Below are positions 33,164 through 40,158 of a stretch of 40,158 nucleotides of DNA, one piece after another. Under the pieces are notes generated by a model. That model searched no databases, had not been told where the DNA came from, and saw nothing but the letters and a program-made list of their open reading frames with translations. The stretch spans positions 1 through 40,158 of the forward strand of contig JANQKT010000238.1 of assembly GCA_028280965.1 (NCBI GenBank), given 5' to 3'. The DNA is from Phycisphaeraceae bacterium. Its GTDB lineage: Bacteria; Planctomycetota; Phycisphaerae; Phycisphaerales; Phycisphaeraceae. Position numbers and translations under genes: made by a program. Every line of letters begins with the position of its first letter. Positions within the stretch are counted from its first letter, which is position 1.

Positions 33164-34240
33164 ATGGCCGACAATACCACCAACCCGACGACCGACGCCG
33201 ACAAGCCCGCGCGGCCGTTCTTCTCTACCCCCGTCGGCCTGGTGACCGGCGGGCTGCTGCTGTGGGTCTGCTCGTTCGTGATCAGCTGCGTTCTGACGGT
33301 CGCGCTCTTCCACAGCGGCGAGACCGCCGAGGGCGCCAATGCCGTCATCATCGCCTACTTCGCCTACACCCCGCCGATCCTGATCGCTGTCGGCGGCTCG
33401 ATCATGATGATCATCGGCGCCATCCGCTGGGCGATCTACGGCCGGGACAGCCTCGGCGCGCCATGGAACAAGAATCAGGTCACCCTGCTCAATTCGATCA
33501 ACGAGCGCCTGCTGCTCAGCGAGACGGCCAAGCGTATCGCCTACCGGCACGAGGATGTTGACCTGCTGCGATCGACGATCCAGGCGGATGTTGAAAAGAA
33601 AGACTTCGACGCGGCACTCGTGCTGGTCAACGAAATCGGCACGACCTACGGCCACAAGGAAGAGGCCGAAGAATACCGCGAGCACATCCTCGCGGCGCGC
33701 ACCAAGGAGATGGACGAAAAGGTCGAGCGGGCGCTGGCCAGGCTCGACGAGGTGCTGGCCAAGCACGACTTCGAGACCGCGGCCAAGGAGGCGCTCAAGA
33801 TCCAGCGGCTGTACACCGAGTCGCCGCGCGTCCGCGATGTGAACCGCAAAGTCACCCACGCGCGCGAGCAGTACAAGCACGACCTGGAGCGTGAGTTCCT
33901 CGAAGCGGCGAAGGTGGACAACGTTGACCGGGCGATCGAGCTGCTGCGGGAGCTGGACAAGTACCTCACCGAGCAGGAGGCCGCGCCGTTCCGCGAGACC
34001 GCCCGCGGGGTGATCGGCAAGAAGCGCGAGAACCTGGGCGTGCAGTTCAAGATCGCCGTGCACGACAAGGAGTGGCTGCGCTCGGTCACGGTCGGCGAGC
34101 AGATCATCCGCGAGTTCCCCAACACGCGCATGGCCGACGAGGTGCGCAGCATGCTCGATCTGCTGCGCGAGCGCGCCGCGGGCCAGCGCGCCGCCCAGCC
34201 ACGGGGCAGCGCAGCTCCGGCCTCACAATCGCAGGTCTAA
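33164..34240 (+). CDS. Membrane-anchored helical-repeat (TPR-like) hypothetical protein
   Basis: 358 residues from ATG 33164. Two membrane helices at about 23-50 and 65-90, then a long, charged, helical region (~110-335) with repeated patterns such as KKDFDAALVLVNEI, KHDFETAAKEALKI, KVDNVDRAIELLRELDK and DKEWLRSVTVGEQIIREFPN, each spaced about 60-70 residues. These look like TPR-type helix pairs used for protein binding. The end is a low-complexity Ala/Gln/Ser tail. The helical part is on the same side as both termini, probably cytoplasmic. It starts 50 bases after the cupin gene. No enzyme motif; function unknown. Confidence 0.78.
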   Translation: MADNTTNPTTDADKPARPFFSTPVGLVTGGLLLWVCSFVISCVLTVALFHSGETAEGANAVIIAYFAYTPPILIAVGGSIMMIIGAIRWAIYGRDSLGAPWNKNQVTLLNSINERLLLSETAKRIAYRHEDVDLLRSTIQADVEKKDFDAALVLVNEIGTTYGHKEEAEEYREHILAARTKEMDEKVERALARLDEVLAKHDFETAAKEALKIQRLYTESPRVRDVNRKVTHAREQYKHDLEREFLEAAKVDNVDRAIELLRELDKYLTEQEAAPFRETARGVIGKKRENLGVQFKIAVHDKEWLRSVTVGEQIIREFPNTRMADEVRSMLDLLRERAAGQRAAQPRGSAAPASQSQV

Positions 34241-34246
34241 ACGCCG

Positions 34247-34252
34247 TATACT
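34247..34252 (+). promoter_or_regulatory. -10-like box TATACT of icd (leaderless layout)
   Basis: TATACT ends exactly 6 bases before ATG 34259. It starts only 6 bases after the previous stop codon, so icd has its own promoter. Confidence 0.55.
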
Positions 34253-34258
34253 CCGGGC

Positions 34259-35287
34259 ATGAGTCACAACCAACACCCCCTGGTCGTCATCCCCGGCGAC
34301 GGCATAGGCCCGGAAGTCACCGACGCGGCGTTGCGCGTCCTCGAAGCAGCCGATGCCCCGCTCGCGCCCGAAGAACACCACGCCGGTCTTGCCGCGATCG
34401 ACGAGGTCGGAGAAGTCCTTCCCGATTCGACGCTCAACGCCATCAGGAACCGCGGGCTCGCGCTCAAGGGCCCTTGCACCACGCCGGTCGGCAAGGGCTT
34501 CCGCTCGGTCAACGTCCAGCTCCGTCAGAAGCTCGAGCTCTACGCCGCGATCCGTCCGGTGCGCTCGCTCGATGGTGTGAAGACGCGGTACGGGGGTGTA
34601 GACCTTGTCGTCTTCCGCGAGAACACGGAGGGTTTATACGCGGGTGTCGAGAACAACATCATTCCCGGGGTCGTGACGACGATGAAGGTCGTGACCGAGA
34701 AGGCGTCGATGCGGATCGCCCGCGCCGCGTTCGCCTATGCCAAGGCGCGCAACCGGAAGAAGGTCACCGTCTTCCACAAGGCCAACATCATGAAGGTCAG
34801 CGACGGCCTGTTCCTCGAGCGCGTGGACAAGGTGCACACCGAGGAGTTCCCCGAGGTTCCGTACGAGACGATGATCATCGACGCCGGCTGCATGCGGCTG
34901 GTGCAGGACCCGACGAACTTCGACGTGCTCTTGATGGAAAACTTCTACGGCGACATCGTCAGCGACCTCACCGCCGGGCTGGTCGGCGGGCTAGGCGTCA
35001 CGCCGGGCGCGAACATCGGGCAGGACGCGGCGATCTTCGAGGCCGTGCACGGCAGCGCCCCGGACATCGCCGGGCAGAACAAGGCAAACCCGCTGGCGCT
35101 GATTATGTCCAGCGTCATGCTGCTTAACCACCTGCACGAGACGCGTGGCGACACGAACGCGAAGGCCTCCGCCGAGCGGATCAAGAGCGCCTACAACGCC
35201 GCGCTCGCCGAGGGCGACAAGACCGCGGACCTGGGCGGGGCTTTATCAACGTCAGCGTTCACGGATGCGCTGATCAAACGGGTCTAA
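34259..35287 (+). CDS. icd: Isocitrate dehydrogenase, probably NAD-dependent (IDH3-like)
   Basis: 342 residues, the length of small homodimeric NAD-type decarboxylating dehydrogenases. IPGDGIGPEVTDAAL starts the fold. The substrate loop GKGFRSVNVQLRQKLELYAA has the Ser and Arg residues of isocitrate rather than isopropylmalate enzymes, and FRENTEGLYAGVE is the IDH signature. Catalytic Lys lies in VFHKANIMKVSDG, with metal Asp in IIDAGCMRLVQDP and NFYGDIVSDL. The cofactor loop reads VHGSAPDIAGQNKANP: Asp-Ile where NADP enzymes carry Lys-Tyr, which argues for NAD. Converts isocitrate to 2-oxoglutarate and CO2 in the TCA cycle. No other TCA genes are nearby. Confidence 0.9.
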   Translation: MSHNQHPLVVIPGDGIGPEVTDAALRVLEAADAPLAPEEHHAGLAAIDEVGEVLPDSTLNAIRNRGLALKGPCTTPVGKGFRSVNVQLRQKLELYAAIRPVRSLDGVKTRYGGVDLVVFRENTEGLYAGVENNIIPGVVTTMKVVTEKASMRIARAAFAYAKARNRKKVTVFHKANIMKVSDGLFLERVDKVHTEEFPEVPYETMIIDAGCMRLVQDPTNFDVLLMENFYGDIVSDLTAGLVGGLGVTPGANIGQDAAIFEAVHGSAPDIAGQNKANPLALIMSSVMLLNHLHETRGDTNAKASAERIKSAYNAALAEGDKTADLGGALSTSAFTDALIKRV

Positions 35288-35373
35288 CAAAAGTTCAGCG
35301 GGCGACACGCAGCGTCCCGCGCGAACATTCGATCGCCCATCAAACGGGAGGTCCCGCGTGACCCGCGACACCG

Positions 35374-35379
35374 TAAAGT
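35374..35379 (+). promoter_or_regulatory. -10-like box TAAAGT of the hydrolase gene (leaderless layout)
   Basis: TAAAGT ends exactly 6 bases before ATG 35386; no Shine-Dalgarno site. Confidence 0.45.
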
Positions 35380-35385
35380 CAATAG

Positions 35386-36348
35386 ATGAGCAGTATCAAA
35401 ATCACTGACTGGTCGATCCCCGGCAGCGGCGGGCAGCCGATCTATGGCAATACGCACTGGCCGGAGCAGTCGATGCTGCTTGAGCAAGGCCAGCCGCGTG
35501 GCGTCTTGATCTGCGCACATGGATTCAAAGGCTATAAAGACTACGGCTTTTTCCCTGGCCTTTGCAGTGCTGCCGCACAGGCAGGCCTGCTCGCACACCG
35601 TTTTAATTTCTCGCATAGCGGGATGACCAATCAGATCAATACCTTTAAACACCCCGAACTGTTTGAGAAAGATACTTGGGGTAAGCAGGTTTTTGATTTG
35701 GTGCAGATGCGTTCGATCGCCTGGCACACAAGGCGTTTCCCGGGACAAAGCTCTTTAGATTACACCTTGGAAACACCGGTTGTGGTCTTTGGACATAGCC
35801 GAGGAGGCGTCACTTCTTTACTCGAGGCATCTCGATCCTATGCAAGTGATTTCTACCATCGCCATTGGCCGTCTCTTGAGTACTGTGGGTACCTATTAGC
35901 CGGGCTCATCACCGCCGCCGCACCCGACTACGCCTGCAACCTCGACGACCTCGTGAAAGACCAGCTCCGCGCCGAGGGCCGCTTGCTCTCGCCCTCCGGC
36001 CGGACCGGCCAGGATTTATACGTCGGGCTGGGCTGGCTCGAAGAGATCGAGCACGACCCGGAGTTGTACGACCCTGTGCTCGCCGCGGCGCATGTGAAGT
36101 GCCCGATGCTGATCATCCATGGCGACGACGACTCGACCGTGCCGGTCGACTCCGCCCAAAGCCTGCATAAAGCCGCAACGCCCAACAGCCGGCTCGAGAT
36201 TATTGCGGGGGCCAATCACGTCTTTAACTGCCCGAACCCGCCGCCAGGAGGGCCGTACAGCGACCTGCCCGAGCAGACGCGGAAGATGATTGAGCTGAGC
36301 GTGGACTTTGCGGTGGCGTGCTGTGAGAAAGCGCGTTCGGCAGGCTGA
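35386..36348 (+). CDS. Alpha/beta hydrolase
   Basis: 320 residues. The oxyanion region is CAHGFKGYKDYGFFP. The nucleophile Ser sits in the elbow GHSRGGV (~residue 145), the acid is in IIHGDDDSTVP (~243) and the base is His in GANHVFN (~283). There is no signal peptide, so it is cytoplasmic. The closest general type is dienelactone hydrolase/acyl-esterase-like serine hydrolases; the substrate cannot be told. Oddity: codons up to about residue 170 are visibly AT-richer (TTT, TTA, ACT) than the remainder, which switches abruptly to the local GC-rich usage near 35,900. Both catalytic halves are intact, so it is probably functional. Confidence 0.87.
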   Translation: MSSIKITDWSIPGSGGQPIYGNTHWPEQSMLLEQGQPRGVLICAHGFKGYKDYGFFPGLCSAAAQAGLLAHRFNFSHSGMTNQINTFKHPELFEKDTWGKQVFDLVQMRSIAWHTRRFPGQSSLDYTLETPVVVFGHSRGGVTSLLEASRSYASDFYHRHWPSLEYCGYLLAGLITAAAPDYACNLDDLVKDQLRAEGRLLSPSGRTGQDLYVGLGWLEEIEHDPELYDPVLAAAHVKCPMLIIHGDDDSTVPVDSAQSLHKAATPNSRLEIIAGANHVFNCPNPPPGGPYSDLPEQTRKMIELSVDFAVACCEKARSAG

Positions 36349-36372
36349 TCTGGGAGAGCGGAACTCCCGCCT

Positions 36373-37782
36373 TTACCTTGTGATACAACCCAGATCGACG
36401 ATGACCCCGCCGGGGAAGTAGGCGTCGGCGTTGAGCGTGTTGCGGTCGATGAAAGTGAAAACAACGCAGTTGGCGTGCAGACGATTGGCGAAGCCGAGGT
36501 CGCCCTTGCCGGGGCCGGCCCACACGGCGTTGTCGTGCCGCTGGGCGTGGAAGTGGTAGTGCGCCAGGCCGGTGTGCATCGCGCGGACACAGGCGTCTGA
36601 TGCAAAGTAGATCCGGTCGTGCTGTCTGAGCAAGGGCTCAAAAGACTGAGCGGTGGCCTGGTTGCCGGCGTCGATGACCAGGACCCCGCCGTGCTCGGTC
36701 GTGTTGTCGGCCAGGTCTGTGTCGGCTTGCCTGAACAAGGCCGCAACAACCCGGCGGTCGTCGAGCGCGCGGATCAGCGCATCGAGCACGATGTAGTCAC
36801 CGACCGACAGATGGTCCGCGTGGTCGGTCAGGCGGTCGGGGCTTGTGTTGACGATCTCATCACCCGCGCCGGTCCCACGGGAGGCATGCGATCGTCCTTC
36901 CAACCGCCTGCCGATGTCGTCGTGCCAGTCGGCCCGGCCCCACCCCCGCCGATCAGCCGGGGCGATCATCGCCGCTGGTATGTGGCGCAGCGCGAGCGGC
37001 CCGGCTGGATCATCGCGGTGAGTGATCGCCCATCGGTGCAGGCGCTGGTCTTCGAACGATTGCTGAGATACGACCGTCAACAGTCGGCCGATCTCCTCGC
37101 GGTCGGCGGGCAGCTTAACGGACGAGTCGACACACCACCGCAGCGCATCGATCAAGGGGTCGTCCGGTTGCGGGGGCCTGCCCGACACCTCAAGCCTGAG
37201 TTGATCCGCGCCCCTCACGCGCATCAGCACGGTCCACGCCGCGGCGCGGACCAGGATCGCCGCATCTGCTTCGGGTTCGAACACGCTGCGCCGCAGCAGC
37301 TGCTCGGCAGGCTCGCCGGTGACCGCCCGGATCGCGCGCCGCTCGGGCCGCTGCTCGTCGTCGATCGTGACCGAGGGCGCTGACCAACTGCGGGTCAGCC
37401 AGGTCAGGGCCGCTTCTTCCCGCCGGGTTTCAGCCCGTTCGCTAAGCAGGCGGATCATCGGCCAGTCATCGATGAGCGCTGCGCGCTGCGCGGCCGAGCG
37501 CCAGAAACGATCGGGATCGATCGCCAGCATCCGGCCCACCGCTGCGCGACGCACCGCGATCGGGTGGCGGGCGTGGGTGACAAGCACAAACAACTCGAAG
37601 GCCTGCCCATCGCTTAGGCCCGCAATGGCGTTCAGGCGGGCGCTGGTACTAAGCGTCGGGTCGGTAGCGCGCTCAAGCGGGTTGGCCTGGCGTGGCGTTG
37701 TCGCGCAGCCACCGACCAAGAGCAGGCACAACAGCACGGCCAAGAGACGTATGCCGACACCCGGGGAAGGCCACCGAACCAC
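36373..37782 (-). CDS. Lipoprotein of unknown function
   Basis: 469 residues from GTG 37782, giving a compact type II signal (VVRWPSPGVGIRLLAVLLCL, then LLVGG/C). The open frame reaches ATG 37935, but that would overlap the previous gene by 80 bases and put 51 polar residues before the signal. The N-terminal half of the mature part is helical, like HEAT or armadillo-type repeats (residues with RRAAVGRMLA, ILVRAAAWTVLMR). The C-terminal half (~330-469) ends in a distinct domain: DRIYFASDACVRAMHTGLAH, then RNTLNADAYFPGGVIVDLGC. I recognise no enzyme family. Probably outer-membrane or periplasmic. Directly downstream of the 169-residue gene, so a two-gene unit is likely. Confidence 0.72.
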   Translation of the reverse strand: MVRWPSPGVGIRLLAVLLCLLLVGGCATTPRQANPLERATDPTLSTSARLNAIAGLSDGQAFELFVLVTHARHPIAVRRAAVGRMLAIDPDRFWRSAAQRAALIDDWPMIRLLSERAETRREEAALTWLTRSWSAPSVTIDDEQRPERRAIRAVTGEPAEQLLRRSVFEPEADAAILVRAAAWTVLMRVRGADQLRLEVSGRPPQPDDPLIDALRWCVDSSVKLPADREEIGRLLTVVSQQSFEDQRLHRWAITHRDDPAGPLALRHIPAAMIAPADRRGWGRADWHDDIGRRLEGRSHASRGTGAGDEIVNTSPDRLTDHADHLSVGDYIVLDALIRALDDRRVVAALFRQADTDLADNTTEHGGVLVIDAGNQATAQSFEPLLRQHDRIYFASDACVRAMHTGLAHYHFHAQRHDNAVWAGPGKGDLGFANRLHANCVVFTFIDRNTLNADAYFPGGVIVDLGCITR

Positions 37783-37855
37783 CGGCCCGGCAACCGGCGC
37801 CGCCACCTGGGACCGCCTGCTCGATGCATGGTACCGACGCGTGGAAGGGTCCACT

Positions 37856-38365
37856 TCAACGGGGGTGGCACTGGTTGGCGTACTCCCCGCCGGGGCACTG
37901 CCTATGGATCTGTTCCTGGAGTTTGAATCCTGCATCGCTTGAGGCGGAAACCCACTTGTTGGATTTCAAGGTGCGGTACTGCATCGATGGGTTGAATGTC
38001 GGGTCCGGGGGGGTTCCGGGGTCGCGTTTTTGCAGCCAGCCGAGGAACATGCCCGCGGCCTTGATGTCTTCGAGCGACATGCCATCGACGATCTGATCCT
38101 CGGGGCACTCGCCGCAAGCGAGGAGCACGGCTTCGTAGGTGTCGGCCGAGCCGTCGAGCGGAGAATTGGGCCACACATCCCCATCGTGGGCGACAAGCTT
38201 GATCTGTTTGTTCGCGACGTCGTAGTAGATGATCTGGAAGTTGCCGCCCCTGGGGTTCCCACCGCCGAACTGGCAGTAGACCAGCAGCAGACAAAGCAGC
38301 AGCACGACAACCGCCCCGCCGGTGACCGCCGCGGGGTTGTTATTCATTGTTTCACGCAGACCCAT
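37856..38365 (-). CDS. Small single-pass membrane protein, hypothetical
   Basis: 169 residues from ATG 38365, chosen because AAGGAG lies 6 bases upstream; the open frame starts at 38461 without a ribosome site. A short cytoplasmic start (MGLRETMNNNPAAVTGG) leads into one membrane helix (~18-33), then a Gly/Asn-rich turn and an exported domain with IIYYDVANKQIKLVAHDG, CGECPEDQIVDGMSLEDIKA and a C-terminal region ending CPGGEYANQCHPR. The CGEC pair and two later Cys may form disulfides. The 'NNNPAAVTGG plus one helix' start recalls pilin-like or unknown small planctomycete proteins, but no prepilin site is evident. It probably shares a transcript with the following lipoprotein gene. Confidence 0.75.
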   Translation of the reverse strand: MGLRETMNNNPAAVTGGAVVVLLLCLLLVYCQFGGGNPRGGNFQIIYYDVANKQIKLVAHDGDVWPNSPLDGSADTYEAVLLACGECPEDQIVDGMSLEDIKAAGMFLGWLQKRDPGTPPDPTFNPSMQYRTLKSNKWVSASSDAGFKLQEQIHRQCPGGEYANQCHPR

Positions 38366-38473
38366 GGTTTGCTCCTTGATGCCGGATACCCGGCCGGCTT
38401 GGCAGAGATGATTGAGATTGCACACGCAGCAGGGTGTATCGTAACGCTTTGAAACAGGCACGACAATCCCGGA

Positions 38474-39646
38474 TCAGCGGACCCTCATACGGTATTCAAG
38501 CCGGACGGCCGAGGTGTCGTCGATCAGTTGGCGGATCTCTTCGCCGGTGACGTCCGTGAGATCCACGCCGTCGTGCTTTTTGTTCATCAAACCAAGACTT
38601 AGCAGGGACCCGGCAGGCTCACGCAGGACCGTCACGTTCGGCTCGTCCTTGAGCTTCGCCTGCTTCGCGGCATATGCGATCGCGTCGTCGAGGTAGCCGA
38701 TCTCGTCAACCAGCTTGGCGTCCAGGGCTTCTTCGCCGATGAAGATCGCGCCCGTCGCGGCCTGCTCCAGCTCGGCTGTGGTGATCTTAGGGTTCGCGGC
38801 GGTCCGGCCCTCTTCGACCACCTTGAAGAATGTGTCGTACGCGTCGTTGACCAGGTTGGTCAGGACCGCCTCCGCGGCCTTGCCCTCCTCGGTCTGGTTG
38901 CCTTCTTCGTCGTACCACTCGACGAAGAAATCGTTGGCATCGTCTTTGTTTGGCGACTTGGTCGCGATGATCATGTTCATCTCCAGGCCGAGCTTCTCGA
39001 TCAACCCGCCCGCCGCGGGGACCTGCGCGAGCACGCCGATGCTGCCGGTGATGCCGGTACGTTCGCAGAAGATGTAGTCAGCGGGCGCGGAGATGTAGTA
39101 CCCGCCGCTTGCCGCGACGGTGCCGAAGCTGGCGACGACGGGCACGTCCTTGTGCTCGGCGCGGAATGTCTTGATGGCGTTCCAGATCTGATCGGACGCG
39201 GTCACGCCCCCGCCGCCGGAGTTGACCCGCAGGACGACCGCGGCCGGCGGGTCCTGCTTAAGCTGGTAAAACGCTTCTTCCGCAAACGCCGCGGTCGGTC
39301 CGTCGATCGTACCATTGATCTCAACAACGACGATACGGTCCTGCAACTCACTTGGTGTCACCTCGGCGCGGTAGGGCTGCTCTTGCAGGCCAGACGCCGT
39401 GAGCGCACTAAGCACGGTTGCCACCGGGCCGTACTTGGACAGATAGACATTGATCATGATAGATGTCAATAAGGCGACGATGAGCAGATACAGGATCACC
39501 TTCGTCGCCGACTTTGAGCCCGACGGTTGCTGCACGTACACCGCCGGGACGTAGCCGGGCGGGGGCGGCGGCGGGGTCGAGGTGCCGGTGGGGTCGATCG
39601 GCGCGCGGGGCGCACCGGGCGGGTTGGGCATGGGGCTTTCGGACAT
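38474..39646 (-). CDS. sppA: Signal peptide peptidase SppA-type, S49 family serine protease
   Basis: 390 residues from ATG 39646, with GGAG 7 bases upstream; the longer frame to 40123 is antisense of larC. A Pro-rich cytoplasmic N-terminus (~1-45) precedes one membrane helix (~46-66). The catalytic domain faces the periplasm: VVVEINGTIDG, VVLRVNSGGGGVTASDQIWN, then nucleophile Ser in GTVAASGGYYISAPADYI, and GITGSIGVLAQ. The catalytic Lys is probably in IATKSPNKDDAN. Later LVDEIGYLDDAIAYAA is typical. Short, single-repeat SppA (as in Gram-positives) degrades signal peptides left in the membrane. A C-terminal tail of ~60 residues is extra. Divergent from larC. Confidence 0.92.
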   Translation of the reverse strand: MSESPMPNPPGAPRAPIDPTGTSTPPPPPPGYVPAVYVQQPSGSKSATKVILYLLIVALLTSIMINVYLSKYGPVATVLSALTASGLQEQPYRAEVTPSELQDRIVVVEINGTIDGPTAAFAEEAFYQLKQDPPAAVVLRVNSGGGGVTASDQIWNAIKTFRAEHKDVPVVASFGTVAASGGYYISAPADYIFCERTGITGSIGVLAQVPAAGGLIEKLGLEMNMIIATKSPNKDDANDFFVEWYDEEGNQTEEGKAAEAVLTNLVNDAYDTFFKVVEEGRTAANPKITTAELEQAATGAIFIGEEALDAKLVDEIGYLDDAIAYAAKQAKLKDEPNVTVLREPAGSLLSLGLMNKKHDGVDLTDVTGEEIRQLIDDTSAVRLEYRMRVR

Positions 39647-39755
39647 CTTGCGTCTCCAGTTAGCCGGTTGAACGGGCGTCTTCATGCTACGCCGGATCGC
39701 CCGGGCGTGGTCGCGCCGGCGGGCGGGGATGCTGGTTCGGCCCCGCCGGCTGGGG

Positions 39756-39761
39756 TATGAT
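39756..39761 (+). promoter_or_regulatory. -10-like box TATGAT of larC
   Basis: TATGAT ends 8 bases before ATG 39770; no Shine-Dalgarno site. Spacing is similar to that at the phosphatase gene. Confidence 0.4.
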
Positions 39762-39769
39762 CGGTTGAT

Positions 39770-40158
39770 ATGAGCCGACATCTGCACATCGATCCGTTCA
39801 GCGGGATCGCCGGCGACATGTTCCTGGGCGCGATGATCGATCTGGGAGCGGACCTGGACGCGGTCCGCGCGGCGCTGAGCAGGCTCCTCATTGAACGGCC
39901 TTATGAAATCACGACCCGTCGTGTCTACCGCCATGGGATCGGCGCCGTCGATCTGAAGGTGGAGCTGTTGGATGGGCCTGAGGGTACACGGGCCGCTGAA
40001 GCGGCTCCGGCCGATGTCAAAGGGCACCACAAGCACGGGCACGATCATCATCACGACCACGGGCACACCCATAGCCATGATCACACGCACGATCAAGATC
40101 ACGGCCACCACTATCATCACCACACGGGCTACCGCGAGATCATGACGATGGTGGATGA
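39770..40158 (+). CDS. larC: LarC nickel-insertion protein, 5' part (runs out of window)
   Basis: 129 codons visible from ATG 39770. The start HLHIDPFSGIAGDMFLGAMI is the LarC (former DUF111) signature. Residues ~84-120 are a His/Asp-rich run (about 20 His, with HGHDHHHDHGHTHSHDH), common in LarC and thought to hold nickel. LarC inserts Ni into the pyridinium-3,5-bisthiocarboxylic acid mononucleotide to complete the NPN cofactor of lactate racemase-type enzymes, using CTP. larB, larE and larA are not in the window; they may follow. In some bacteria larC is split by a programmed frameshift; the relevant part lies outside. Confidence 0.93.
   Translation, partial: MSRHLHIDPFSGIAGDMFLGAMIDLGADLDAVRAALSRLLIERPYEITTRRVYRHGIGAVDLKVELLDGPEGTRAAEAAPADVKGHHKHGHDHHHDHGHTHSHDHTHDQDHGHHYHHHTGYREIMTMVD

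Noticed and set aside
39647-40123. Upstream extension of sppA
   Set aside because: Antisense to larC; ATG 39646 has a ribosome site and a normal SppA N-terminus.
1-40158. CRISPR arrays, rRNA, further tRNAs, known riboswitches
   Set aside because: I looked for regularly spaced direct repeats, rRNA motifs and T-loop sequences and found none apart from tRNA-Leu and the inverted repeats listed.

Overview
The window is about 40 kb of GC-rich bacterial chromosome, roughly 60-66 % G+C by eye, with an AT-richer accessory part at about 7.4-10.7 kb. The gene set points to a planctomycete, most likely of the Phycisphaerae. It includes a giant secreted RHS/YD-repeat protein carrying a dockerin-like pair of Ca-binding loops, a lipoprotein sulfatase, several small single-pass or lipoprotein genes of a kind common in that phylum, an integrase of planctomycete style, and a retained division/wall cluster (rsmH, ftsL-like, ftsI). 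The taxonomic call is inference from gene content; no rRNA is present.

Left part (1-12.1 kb, accessory). One reading frame on the minus strand fills positions 8619 to 1 and runs out of the window: a signal-peptide RHS protein of more than 2,873 residues. It is preceded in the same direction by a 286-residue membrane-anchored protein of unknown function. Then come about 460 bases without a gene, a truncated IS3-type orfA fused to unrelated sequence, and a tyrosine recombinase gene. The recombinase frame runs antisense through the terminator, body and promoter of a tRNA-Leu(CAG) gene. This looks like the tRNA-side edge of an integrated element.

Middle (12.2-25.8 kb, core genes). A sulfatase lipoprotein converges on hslV. 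hslV diverges from a wall/division run on the plus strand: rsmH, a three-LysM membrane protein, an FtsL-like protein and the transpeptidase FtsI. Next are gcvT, a membrane-bound PP2C/SpoIIE-type phosphatase lying tail to tail with a group-2 sigma-70 factor, a family-9 glycosyltransferase, a secreted helical protein, ispH, and a small membrane-protein gene broken by an in-frame amber codon.

Right part (25.8-40.2 kb). A LolA-like lipoprotein and a conserved small protein lie on the minus strand. folD and cinA are divergent. Then come a PHP-type phosphatase, an LplT-PlsC fusion, a cupin, a membrane-anchored helical-repeat protein, NAD-type isocitrate dehydrogenase, an alpha/beta hydrolase, two more small cell-envelope genes, an SppA-type signal peptide peptidase, and the 5' end of larC with a histidine-rich stretch. 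FolD and GcvT both feed the tetrahydrofolate one-carbon pool. FtsI, RsmH, the LysM protein, SppA, LplT-PlsC and several lipoproteins concern the envelope.

Two patterns cut across the genes. First, at least eleven genes have a -10-like TANNNT hexamer 6-8 bases (mostly exactly 6) before the start codon and no Shine-Dalgarno sequence, the layout expected for leaderless mRNAs; other genes in the window have good Shine-Dalgarno sites instead. Second, three intergenic inverted-repeat elements of two sequence families have the paired-hairpin layout of REP/BIME elements. One of them supplies the start codon of a lipoprotein gene.
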